In this document: piece by piece, positions 1 through 7,685 of the stretch
Position numbering within the stretch: position 1 is the stretch's first letter
How the letters are laid out: the number at the start of each line of letters is the position of its first letter
Assembly: GCA_019638255.1 (NCBI GenBank)
Contig: JAHBUD010000005.1
Location: forward strand, 1-37,433
From: Cyclobacteriaceae bacterium
GTDB lineage: Bacteria; Bacteroidota; Bacteroidia; Cytophagales; Cyclobacteriaceae
DNA: 37,433 nt
Direction of reading: 5' to 3'
Position numbers and translations under genes: made by a program
Notes under the pieces: generated by a model
Databases searched by the model: none
Told to the model about the DNA's origin: nothing
What the model saw: only the letters and a program-made list of their open reading frames with translations

Positions 1-291
1 ACCTGTTGTTGTAGCTGTAGCCTCAGTTTTTTGCTCAGCACGGATATGCATGTCAATCAGTACATCCGGATTATCGGATTTAGTAAACCCCTTGGCTGCC
101 AGCTCGGCATCCACTGCGCTTATAATGCGACTTCTGTTCAAATCGCCTACGGGCAATTTCTCTGAATCTTCGCTGTACGCATACGTCTTATAGCTCGCAA
201 AATCGCCTTGCTTGTCATAATCGTATGTCACTTTCAATGAACTGCACGAAACAGCAAGAAATAAAACCGGAAGAAGAAGATACTTTTTCAT
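1..291 (-). CDS. DUF4136-type lipoprotein, N-terminal part (cut by window edge)
   Basis: An open frame runs from an ATG at 289-291 to the window edge, giving the first 97 residues with no stop. The N-terminus is a lipoprotein signal: MKK, a hydrophobic stretch, then LAVSC with the lipidated Cys at residue 16. After it come VTYDYDKQGDFASYKTYAY and, further on, a DVLIDMHI segment, which match the pattern of the DUF4136 family of Bacteroidota and proteobacterial lipoproteins. Family members are periplasmic or outer-membrane lipoproteins without an assigned biochemical role. The C-terminal part lies outside the window. No good promoter was found in the 248 nt upstream. The family call rests on pattern memory, not on a search. 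Confidence 0.75.
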   Translation of the reverse strand, partial: MKKYLLLPVLFLAVSCSSLKVTYDYDKQGDFASYKTYAYSEDSEKLPVGDLNRSRIISAVDAELAAKGFTKSDNPDVLIDMHIRAEQKTEATATTTG

Positions 292-539
292 GATGGTTAT
301 TTGGTTTAAGTGGTGCCAATGTAAGCAAAGGACTCGAAAGGTAAAATGACAGTACTTCAAAATTTGACTATGGCAAAAGTCATATCATTTACCCCCTACA
401 TTAAATGTTGAGAAAACAGCTTATCTGAATAAAATATAGCCTCTTCACTCTAACCTCAATCAAATCGGTACAAACACCTTAGTCATTATTGAGTATCGAA
501 ATGACTCCAGTCACCGATTAGAAATTCCCCCCAGTTTCT
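292..539. other. intergenic region between DUF4136 gene and paaN end
   Basis: This is a gap of 248 nt between two minus-strand genes. It must hold the promoter of the DUF4136 gene and the 3' untranslated part of the aldehyde dehydrogenase gene. The only structure I see is a short palindrome, TGACTCCAGTCA at 502-513, too small to be a convincing terminator. No conserved reading frame was recognised. Confidence 0.5.
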
Positions 540-2210
540 TTATACACTTGCCACCGGCTCCCGATGCCCCACCCAGGTAAATCGCTTCACCACAAATTCG
601 GGATTGGTGAAGGATGCATTGCCGGAAGGATTGCCACCCGTTACGTGAAAATCGGAGAAGCCGGCATTCTGGTTCATGTAGATGCCGCCCACCAGGTTAA
701 ACGAAACCGGAGTAGCTGCCATCGCCATTTCATCGCCAATCTTTTCACGCACTGCAGCATCGGTAGTATACGCCCCACATGAAATGGCTCCATGATGAAG
801 CGCCATCTCCTGTGCCAATTGTATAGAATGATTCGTGTCTTTTGTTTTGATCAGCAAGGCAATCGGGCCGAATAACTCCTTGCTGAAAACATCTTTGCTT
901 GAAGCATCTACCTCCACAATCACAGGTGTATTGATGCGCGCATTTTTAAACATTGGGTTTTCAACACTACGCGATTTCAGCCACACCTTGCCCGGAAGTT
1001 TTTCTGCCTCGGCAATTCGGGTGCAGGTACTTTTGTTTTGAATGGTGCCCAACACAAAAGGTCCGGCCTTCGGGTTATCCACCAGGCCATTAATATTATC
1101 AACCAGCTTTTGTGCAAACTCATCAAACGAAAGATTTCCGTTAGCAGTTTTGATACCCGAAGCAGGGATGTAAAAGTTTTGCGGTGCCGTGCACATCTGT
1201 CCGGAATATAATGCAAGCGAGAAGGCCAGGTTGGCCGCTACTTTGTCCGCATCAGCAACAGAATCGAGGATAACGGAATTCACGCCTGTCTTCTCGGTGA
1301 AAACTGTTTTACCCGGCAGACTTTCAAGATAACTTCCGAATGGAGAATTACCGGTAAAGTCAATAAGCTTTATATCAGCATGCTCAGCAAGTTGCTTCGT
1401 AATGGTTTTATCAAACGTATCGACAGCCAACTGACAAATGTTACTATCAAGTTTATTTTCCTCCAGTACTTTTTGAATCTCCGCTACCACTATAGCAATC
1501 GGCAATACAGCGCCCGGGTGTGGCTTTACGATAACAGGGTTGCCGGTTATCAGGCTGGCATATACACCGGGTACCGTATTCCAGGTTGGGAACGTAGAGC
1601 AGCCAATAATCACCGAAACACCTTTCGGCACTGCACGCCACTCTTTATTTAATTGAATGTTAAACTTGCCCATCGGTTTGTCCCACAGCGTAGTCGATGG
1701 AAAGCGCTTCAGTTCTTCATATCCGGAAGCGATTGCTTCCAGTGCGCGGTCTGCAGCATGCGGACCGGAGGCCTGGAAGGCCATCATATAACCCTGACCG
1801 GTAGTGTGCATGGTGGCATACGCAATTTCAAAAAACCTTGCTTTGATCCGCTCAAGCGATTCTGTTAAAATACCAGCACGATCTTCTGCACTTACTTTTC
1901 GCCAAACATGGTAGGCAGCTTTGGCATTCGTGATTAACGTATCAACCGTGAACGAAGGATATGAAATGCCTAACGGCTCCTGTGTATAAGGTGATTCTTC
2001 AACACCAATCCACGCATCCGCTTGTTGTTGCTTTAATTCTTCGAATTTCTTGCCCAGCTGACTTTTGAATTTAGCTTGTCCGTCAACATCGGCTGTTTCG
2101 CCATAAACGGCTGGTGCCGGATGTTCAGGGAAAGCGGCAAAAAAAGTTCGTGTATGCAAAGCCGCAATAGCTTTGGTAATGGTTGATTCGTGTTTCGAAA
2201 ATAAACTCAT
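540..2210 (-). CDS. paaN: PaaN-type aldehyde dehydrogenase (phenylacetic acid degradation family, hydratase-less form)
   Basis: This is a 556-residue aldehyde dehydrogenase superfamily protein. Visible active-site elements are the oxyanion Asn in FPTWN (N211), the cofactor-site Lys in VKPHP (K229), the general-base Glu in FTEKTG (E306) and the catalytic Cys in SGQMCTAPQ (C340). The first 90 residues and the overall length match the PaaN2-like group, which lacks the fused MaoC hydratase domain of E. coli PaaZ. PaaZ-like enzymes oxidise the semialdehyde made by ring opening in phenylacetyl-CoA breakdown. No other paa gene is in the window, so the actual substrate is uncertain. It ends far from its minus-strand downstream neighbour, and a promoter-like sequence lies just upstream at 2222-2251. 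Confidence 0.85.
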   Translation of the reverse strand: MSLFSKHESTITKAIAALHTRTFFAAFPEHPAPAVYGETADVDGQAKFKSQLGKKFEELKQQQADAWIGVEESPYTQEPLGISYPSFTVDTLITNAKAAYHVWRKVSAEDRAGILTESLERIKARFFEIAYATMHTTGQGYMMAFQASGPHAADRALEAIASGYEELKRFPSTTLWDKPMGKFNIQLNKEWRAVPKGVSVIIGCSTFPTWNTVPGVYASLITGNPVIVKPHPGAVLPIAIVVAEIQKVLEENKLDSNICQLAVDTFDKTITKQLAEHADIKLIDFTGNSPFGSYLESLPGKTVFTEKTGVNSVILDSVADADKVAANLAFSLALYSGQMCTAPQNFYIPASGIKTANGNLSFDEFAQKLVDNINGLVDNPKAGPFVLGTIQNKSTCTRIAEAEKLPGKVWLKSRSVENPMFKNARINTPVIVEVDASSKDVFSKELFGPIALLIKTKDTNHSIQLAQEMALHHGAISCGAYTTDAAVREKIGDEMAMAATPVSFNLVGGIYMNQNAGFSDFHVTGGNPSGNASFTNPEFVVKRFTWVGHREPVASV

Positions 2211-2221
2211 AATCAGTTATT

Positions 2222-2251
2222 CAAAGGTTTTGTGTTGTGATACTTTTCTAA
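2222..2251 (-). promoter_or_regulatory. probable Bacteroidota-type promoter of paaN
   Basis: On the minus strand, TTA, 19 nt, then AACCTTTG approaches the Bacteroidota consensus TTG-N19-TAnnTTTG, with one mismatch in each box. The -7 box ends 12 nt before the paaN ATG, so the leader would be very short. It is placed in the 125-nt gap after the DUF4197 gene. Confidence 0.4.
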
Positions 2252-2335
2252 ATTGATTGGTTCAGGTTATTCATTTATGAAGCTTTATGCACGCGATAAA
2301 CAAATAACATAAAAACGAGATAACTACTTATATGG

Positions 2336-3052
2336 CTATTTGACACTGCCAAACACGCGCTTCAGTAAATCTGTTGTACGTTCAGCAGGATTTTCACGTA
2401 TTTTCTTTTCCTCAGTTTCGATTAACAAAAACAAACCTTCCATGGCTTTGTTCGTGGCATAATCATTCAGGTCAGGATTTACTTTCTCAACCATAGGAAT
2501 TTTATTATAAGCGCCTACCAGATCACCATAGTATTTTGTAGCGTTTACTTTATTTAAGGAGTTTGCTATTACCGGTTGAAACTTTTCGTACAACTGTGTC
2601 GATGTGGTGCGCTTCAAATATGCTGTTGCCGCATTCTGATCACCCCTTAAAATCCCCCATGCATCTTGAATGGTCATTTGCCTGATAGCCGCAATAAAGA
2701 TCGGCTTAGCTTCTTTTGCGGCATCTTCAGCCCCACGGTTTAATGTCAGGATAAAGCGATCCACTTCACTGCCCATGCCGATCTGGCGTAGCCGGTCTTC
2801 CACCCGTTTTACATCCGGTGGAAAGGGAATCCGTATCTGCGGATTTTTGAAATAGCCATCCAACTGGGAGGCCTGGTCTGAGCCGGTTGAGATGCCTTTT
2901 ATCAATGCTTCCTTCAACCCTTCGGCTACTTCAGCCGTGGTAAGCGGTTGGTTCCCTCCAACACTTTTGTTTAAATCACCCAGTGTCTGACTGATTTGTG
3001 CCGATGTACAGGCTGTTAAAATCAACATCAATAACCAACCGAATTGCCGCAT
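2336..3052 (-). CDS. DUF4197 family lipoprotein
   Basis: A 238-residue protein with a clear lipobox: LILTAC, lipidated Cys at residue 15. The mature part is mainly helical and contains the conserved elements I associate with DUF4197: a LTTAEVAEGLKEAL segment, FPPDVKRVEDRLRQIG, a NRGAEDAAKEAKPIF stretch, and DAWGILRGDQNAATAYL. Family members are exported proteins of unknown function. The gene begins 47 nt after the end of the upstream alpha-hydroxy-acid oxidase on the same strand, so the two could be co-transcribed, though nothing links their functions. No clear terminator was found downstream. Confidence 0.85.
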   Translation of the reverse strand: MRQFGWLLMLILTACTSAQISQTLGDLNKSVGGNQPLTTAEVAEGLKEALIKGISTGSDQASQLDGYFKNPQIRIPFPPDVKRVEDRLRQIGMGSEVDRFILTLNRGAEDAAKEAKPIFIAAIRQMTIQDAWGILRGDQNAATAYLKRTTSTQLYEKFQPVIANSLNKVNATKYYGDLVGAYNKIPMVEKVNPDLNDYATNKAMEGLFLLIETEEKKIRENPAERTTDLLKRVFGSVK

Positions 3053-3099
3053 AGTAGTATCCTTTCAGGCGACTAAATTACCGAACAAAATCAATAATC

Positions 3100-4371
3100 C
3101 TACCCGCCTGTTTGAAGCATTTCGCGTGTTATTTCACCAATGTTCCGACAACCGGTGAGGCCCATGGTCAATTCAAAATCGGCCATAAAATTTCGCAGTA
3201 CTTCGTAAACACCTTCCTCACCGGCCAGCGTAAGGCCATACACATAAGGCCTGCCAATACATACTGCCGTTGCCCCAAGCGCGATGGCCTTAAACGCATC
3301 AGCGCCACCGCGAATTCCGCTGTCGAGCAATACCGGAATTTTTTTATTCACCACCTCCACAACACCGGGCAGTGCTTCAATGGTAGAAATAGAACCATCC
3401 ACCTGCCGGCCACCGTGGTTGGAAACAATTATACCGTCCATGCCAAAGTCGAGTGCTTTGCGGGCATCATCAGGATGTAAAATTCCTTTCAACAGTATCG
3501 GTAGTTTTGTTTGTGCACGCAGGAAGCTCAGATCATTCCACGTAGTGTTTGGATTTGAATAGGTGCTGATGAATTTCTGCACTGCACGTATGGGTTTACC
3601 CGATCGCAACTTGCCAAAAAATCCCTTGCCCGGATAATTGTTCACCATCTCAATCAGCCCCATTATACTTTGCATGCTTACCGACTGACGGGGCTTGTCA
3701 CTGGTTTCAGGTTCTTCCATTAGCTTTTGAAAAACAGGATCTCTGGTGTATTGTGCAATTCCTTTACCCTCTAGAAAGGGAAGGTAAGCTACATCAAGAT
3801 CGCGTGTGCGCCAGCCCAGCATGGTTGTATCAAGGGTAACAACAATGGCCTGGCATCCACATTGTTCAGCCCGTTTTACAAAACTTGCCACCAACTCCTT
3901 GGATTTACTCCAGTACAACTGAAACCATCGTGGTGAATTTCCCATCACCGCGGCAACCTCCTCCATAGGACGTGAAGCTTGATTCGAAAAAATATACGGC
4001 ATATTTAATCGTGCCGCAGCACGACCAACTGCACAATCTGCTTCAGCATTTACCATTTCCAATACACCGATGGGTGAAATCAGAAGGGGGCTCGGTAACG
4101 CTTGACCAAACAATTCTATTCGTGTATCGCGCTCGCCAACGTTGCGAAGCATGCGCGGAATAATTTTATACTTTTCAAAGTCTGAGCGATTGGACTGCAT
4201 TGTACTTTCACAGCCTGCACCTCCCGCGATATAGGCAAAAGCCTGAGGCGACATGTTCTTTCGGGCAGACTCCTCAAGTTGCTTTATATCAACCGGTACA
4301 CGGGGCAATTTCCCTGAAAAACCACTGAGGTAAATCTTGCGCTGCCAATCGAGGGCTGAAAATATATTCAT
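3100..4371 (-). CDS. FMN-dependent alpha-hydroxy-acid oxidase/dehydrogenase (lactate oxidase / lactate monooxygenase-like)
   Basis: A 423-residue TIM-barrel flavoenzyme of the glycolate oxidase/L-lactate dehydrogenase family. The full active-site set is present: Y47 (FAYIAGGAG), Y153 (QLYWSK), D181 (TLD), K295, H319 and R322 in SNHGGRQVDG, and the FMN phosphate loops DSGIRGG (350-356) and GRPYVYG (373-379). H319 is the catalytic base that takes the alpha proton. At 423 residues it is longer than typical LldD or glycolate oxidase, and about 90 residues (195-285) separate the D181/R190 region from the barrel strand holding K295. A long loop there recalls lactate 2-monooxygenase. Whether it is an oxidase, a monooxygenase or a quinone-linked dehydrogenase cannot be told from sequence alone. 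There is no membrane segment. Confidence 0.88.
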   Translation of the reverse strand: MNIFSALDWQRKIYLSGFSGKLPRVPVDIKQLEESARKNMSPQAFAYIAGGAGCESTMQSNRSDFEKYKIIPRMLRNVGERDTRIELFGQALPSPLLISPIGVLEMVNAEADCAVGRAAARLNMPYIFSNQASRPMEEVAAVMGNSPRWFQLYWSKSKELVASFVKRAEQCGCQAIVVTLDTTMLGWRTRDLDVAYLPFLEGKGIAQYTRDPVFQKLMEEPETSDKPRQSVSMQSIMGLIEMVNNYPGKGFFGKLRSGKPIRAVQKFISTYSNPNTTWNDLSFLRAQTKLPILLKGILHPDDARKALDFGMDGIIVSNHGGRQVDGSISTIEALPGVVEVVNKKIPVLLDSGIRGGADAFKAIALGATAVCIGRPYVYGLTLAGEEGVYEVLRNFMADFELTMGLTGCRNIGEITREMLQTGG

Positions 4372-4461
4372 GGCTCCATTTTAATAGTAAAAGATACGGA
4401 ATCGGATAACAAAATATTCAATAATCAGTTTTTCTTCCATCTTTGAACTTTGTCGCATAAA

Positions 4462-5709
4462 ATGAAGAAAATAGTTGCTGAAATACTGGCCATTGGCGAT
4501 GAGCTACTTTACGGCCAAACACTTGATACCAATTCGCACTGGATAAGCGGAGAACTGGATAAAATCGGTATTAAAGTTATACGAAGAACAACCGTTGGGG
4601 ATATCGAAGAAGAGATTCTAACAGCGTTTGCTGAAGCAGAAAGTCGTGCCGACATCATTCTGATTACCGGTGGCCTTGGCCCTACAAGTGATGATCTGAC
4701 CAAACCTTGCTTGTGCAAATATTTTAATTGCGGATTGGCTATCCATCCAGTGGCGTTAGCAGAAATTACGGAACTGTTCAAAAGCCGTGGAAGGGAACTC
4801 ACAGAGCTAAACCGGCAACAGGCCGCATTGCCTACTGCATGCGAAAAAGTTACCAATCTGTTGGGCACTGCTCCAGGCATGTGGTTCAATAAAGGCGACA
4901 AGGTATTTGTATCCATGCCGGGTGTGCCACACGAAATGAAGAAAATGATGGCGGATATTGTACTGCCAAAACTGATGCAGCAATACAAAACACCGGTAAT
5001 CCATCATCACATTGTAAAAACGGTGGGCATTGGTGAATCTTTCCTGGCGGATAAAATAGCGGCTTGGGAAAAAGTGCTTCCAGAAAATATCAAACTCGCC
5101 TATCTGCCGAGTCTCGGAGAAGTTAAACTTCGCCTTACCGGAGTTGGAGCCTCTTCAGATGAAGTAAAACGTGACATTGAAACCTGGGTTGAAAAATTAA
5201 AACCCTACACCGACAACTACATTTATGGATACGGAGATGATTCATTGGAAAGTGTTGTTGGGCGACAGCTTCGTGAAAAGAAGCTTACGCTTTCTGTCGC
5301 TGAAAGCTGCACCGGAGGATATTTATCGCACCTGATTACTTCGGTGCCCGGTAGCTCAGATTATTTTTTGGGCAGCATGATTCCGTACGCATACGAAATC
5401 AAAATGCGACAGTTGGGTGTTAAACCTGAAACACTCGAAAAGTACGGAGCCGTGAGCGAACCAACGATCATTGAAATGGCCAATATCGTACGCGCGAAAT
5501 TCAATGCGGATATTGGTGTGGCGACCAGCGGCATTGCAGGGCCTGGCGGGGCAACACCCGAGAAACCTGTTGGCACGGTTTGGATAGCCTACTCCGACAA
5601 GCATCAAACCGTTACCCGAAAATTACAGCTATCGCAAGACAGGATGATTAATATCCGGATGGCATCCATTGCTGTACTGAACCTTATTCGCTTGAGTTTG
5701 CCTCAGTAA
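4462..5709 (+). CDS. cinA: CinA-like protein (competence/damage-inducible; NMN amidohydrolase-type)
   Basis: A 415-residue two-domain protein. The N-terminal half is a MoCF-like domain (AEILAIGDELL near the start, then ITGGLGPTSDD). The C-terminal half is the CinA domain with AESCTGG and VPGSSDYFLGS, followed by GVATSGIAGPGGATPEKPVGTV in two adjoining pieces. CinA proteins deamidate NMN and/or hydrolyse ADP-ribose in pyridine-nucleotide recycling. The frame also allows a TTG 12 nt upstream (4450), but the ATG at 4462 gives MKKIVAEILAIGDELL, which fits the usual start of the family. CATCTTTG at 4438-4445 resembles a -7 box. It is a single gene, convergent with nothing, and is followed by the hydrogenase operon after about 200 nt. 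Confidence 0.93.
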   Translation: MKKIVAEILAIGDELLYGQTLDTNSHWISGELDKIGIKVIRRTTVGDIEEEILTAFAEAESRADIILITGGLGPTSDDLTKPCLCKYFNCGLAIHPVALAEITELFKSRGRELTELNRQQAALPTACEKVTNLLGTAPGMWFNKGDKVFVSMPGVPHEMKKMMADIVLPKLMQQYKTPVIHHHIVKTVGIGESFLADKIAAWEKVLPENIKLAYLPSLGEVKLRLTGVGASSDEVKRDIETWVEKLKPYTDNYIYGYGDDSLESVVGRQLREKKLTLSVAESCTGGYLSHLITSVPGSSDYFLGSMIPYAYEIKMRQLGVKPETLEKYGAVSEPTIIEMANIVRAKFNADIGVATSGIAGPGGATPEKPVGTVWIAYSDKHQTVTRKLQLSQDRMINIRMASIAVLNLIRLSLPQ

Positions 5710-5767
5710 TCTTGATGTACTGCTCAATATGAGCAGCCTCGTGAATTTCAACCATTTTGGTGTCCTT

Positions 5768-5780
5768 ACGGATCATCCGT
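5768..5780. promoter_or_regulatory. palindrome in the region upstream of the hox operon
   Basis: ACGGAT-C-ATCCGT is a perfect 6-bp inverted repeat with a one-base centre, 133 nt before the hoxF start. It could be an operator or chance; it also lies over the start of a 30-codon minus-strand frame. No partner site was found. Confidence 0.2.
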
Positions 5781-5886
5781 TAATTTTATGACTCACCTCG
5801 TTCCTCGGTGTGACAAGTAAAAGCTTAATTTTTTACAGGTGTTTGCCTGACTTTTATCATTCATAATCAACACCGGAATACTCAAC

Positions 5887-5911
5887 TTTCAAGAGTTTGA
5901 AAACCGGTTTT
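5887..5911. promoter_or_regulatory. overlapping palindromes immediately before hoxF
   Basis: TTTCAA-GAGT-TTGAAA (5887-5902) overlaps the perfect palindrome AAAACCGGTTTT (5900-5911), which ends one base before the hoxF ATG. There is no Shine-Dalgarno sequence here. The elements may be a regulator site or fold at the translation start. They are not the FNR/CRP half-site order TTGA-N-TCAA. Confidence 0.25.
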
Positions 5912-5912
5912 T

Positions 5913-7679
5913 ATGCGCACCGATGCCGCTCAAAAGTTTTTCTCCATAGAACCCGATCGCTCCCGATTACTGTCGGAATTATGGGATCGCCAACTCAGTG
6001 ATCGCTATATCACAGATGAGGTTATTCAACAACTAGCCGGTAAATACAATGTTTCAGAAATCGAGATTGAGGGTGTTGTTACGTTCTATCATTTTTTCCA
6101 CCGCAAACCCGCGGGCAAGCACACCATCTATATCAACAACAGCATAGTGGCCGAACTGAAAGGCTATCAACGCATACGCGAAGCTTTTGAACAGGAAACC
6201 GGTGCGCGAATAGGGTATACCGATCCTTCCGGAACATTTGGGCTATTTGAAACCCCTTGCATCGGCCTGAGCGATCAGGAACCTGCCGCGCTCATTGACT
6301 TTTATCCGTTTACTAACCTGAACGCCCTGAAAATAAAAGACATAATACGAAAACTCAAGGAAGGCAAAACGGCTGCAGAAATTTGCGATGCCCCGGATGA
6401 TCATATCCGTTTTTTACCGGCCAATCAGCACACACTCTTCTTTGCACCGTATGTTCGCGGTGTTGCGGTGAACAAACTGAAAGACTTTAACTCCGAAGGC
6501 ATCATCGAACAATTGCGAATTTCAGAACTTGCCGGAAGAGGAGGTGCATTTTTTCCAACCTGGAAAAAGTGGGAGTCCTGTCGCAAAGAAAATTCACCCG
6601 ATAAGTTTATCATCTGCAATGCCGATGAAGGTGAGCCCGGAACATTTAAAGATCGCGTGTTGCTTAACAATCAACCCGGATCAGTATTGGAGGGCATGAT
6701 CATAGCCGCTTTTGCTGTGGGTGCCGACTACGGTGTGATTTACCTGCGGGGTGAATACCGGTGGTTGAAGAAAAAGCTGGAAGAAGAAATAGAACATTTT
6801 TATGCCGAGGGATTACTTGGAAAAAATGTTGCCGGCATTGATGGGTTTAATATCGACATACGATTGGAGATTGGTGCCGGTGCCTACGTGTGCGGAGAAG
6901 AAACCGCTTTGCTGGAGTCCATGGAAGGCAAACGCGGTGAACCGCGTACAAAGTGGTTCTACCCTGTTCAAAAAGGATATCTTCAATTGCCTACCGTGGT
7001 GAATAATGTTGAAACGTTTGTCGCAGTTGCTCGTCTAATCCAAGTTGGATCGTTTGAATATCAAAAGCGTGGCATTCCGGGATCGAATGGCACAAAGCTT
7101 ATCAGTATTTCGGGCGATTGTAACAAACCCGGCATTTATGAAATTGAGTGGGGCATGACCGTTGCCGAATTACTTGACCACTGCGAGGCGATCGATCCGT
7201 TCTACATCCAGGTGAGTGGTCCTTCTGGAGAAGTGATCTCCATCAAAGAGAAATACAGACGCATTTCGATGCTGGACCTGCTTGCCCAAAAAGATATTCG
7301 CTGCGGAGGATCGTTCATGATCTTTAACAGTAAACGCGACATCGTAAATATCCTGATGAATTTCTCAGAGTTCTTCAAGCATGAATCGTGTGGCGTGTGT
7401 ACGCCTTGTCGGGCCGGTAATTTTATTATTCAACGCAAACTCGAGCGACTGAAAAACGGACTGGCCGACAGCAGCGATGTGCTTGAACTAAAAAGTTGGG
7501 GACAGATTTTAAGAACAACCAGTCGTTGCGGATTAGGGCGTACCTCTACCAACTCAATCATTCAAGCGCTCGAAAAATTTGAAGATTACTTTGCTCAACG
7601 CTTTTTATCCTCTTCAACAGGGTACCGCAAATTCGATGAACACCATGCGGTTGAGGAATATGAACGTTATAAACCATAA
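5913..7679 (+). CDS. hoxF: HoxF, diaphorase subunit of soluble NAD-coupled [NiFe] hydrogenase, with NuoE-like N-terminal domain
   Basis: A 588-residue fusion of a NuoE-like domain (1-165) and a NuoF-like domain (175-560), the same layout as the HoxF of Ralstonia-type soluble hydrogenases. The NuoF part carries the FMN loop GRGGAFFPTWKKW (208-220), the NAD(H) loop GAGAYVCGEE (321-330) and a complete [4Fe-4S] site: C493, C496, C499 and C539. In the NuoE-like part three of the four usual [2Fe-2S] ligands appear replaced (N75, A80, S120) and only C116 remains, so a standard cluster there is unlikely. The subunit would exchange electrons between NAD(H) and the FeS chain. Complex I NuoF is ruled out by the downstream hydrogenase subunits. 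The next gene starts 6 nt after the stop. Confidence 0.93.
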   Translation: MRTDAAQKFFSIEPDRSRLLSELWDRQLSDRYITDEVIQQLAGKYNVSEIEIEGVVTFYHFFHRKPAGKHTIYINNSIVAELKGYQRIREAFEQETGARIGYTDPSGTFGLFETPCIGLSDQEPAALIDFYPFTNLNALKIKDIIRKLKEGKTAAEICDAPDDHIRFLPANQHTLFFAPYVRGVAVNKLKDFNSEGIIEQLRISELAGRGGAFFPTWKKWESCRKENSPDKFIICNADEGEPGTFKDRVLLNNQPGSVLEGMIIAAFAVGADYGVIYLRGEYRWLKKKLEEEIEHFYAEGLLGKNVAGIDGFNIDIRLEIGAGAYVCGEETALLESMEGKRGEPRTKWFYPVQKGYLQLPTVVNNVETFVAVARLIQVGSFEYQKRGIPGSNGTKLISISGDCNKPGIYEIEWGMTVAELLDHCEAIDPFYIQVSGPSGEVISIKEKYRRISMLDLLAQKDIRCGGSFMIFNSKRDIVNILMNFSEFFKHESCGVCTPCRAGNFIIQRKLERLKNGLADSSDVLELKSWGQILRTTSRCGLGRTSTNSIIQALEKFEDYFAQRFLSSSTGYRKFDEHHAVEEYERYKP

Positions 7680-7685
7680 CATTTT

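Noticed and set aside
502..513. TGACTCCAGTCA palindrome as a terminator of paaN
   Set aside because: A stem of only 5 bp with a two-base loop and no T-run is too weak.
5790..5814. GACTCACC...GGTGTGAC hairpin as a terminator of cinA
   Set aside because: The stem is imperfect beyond the central 4 bp and no T-run follows directly; it could equally be a degraded dispersed repeat.
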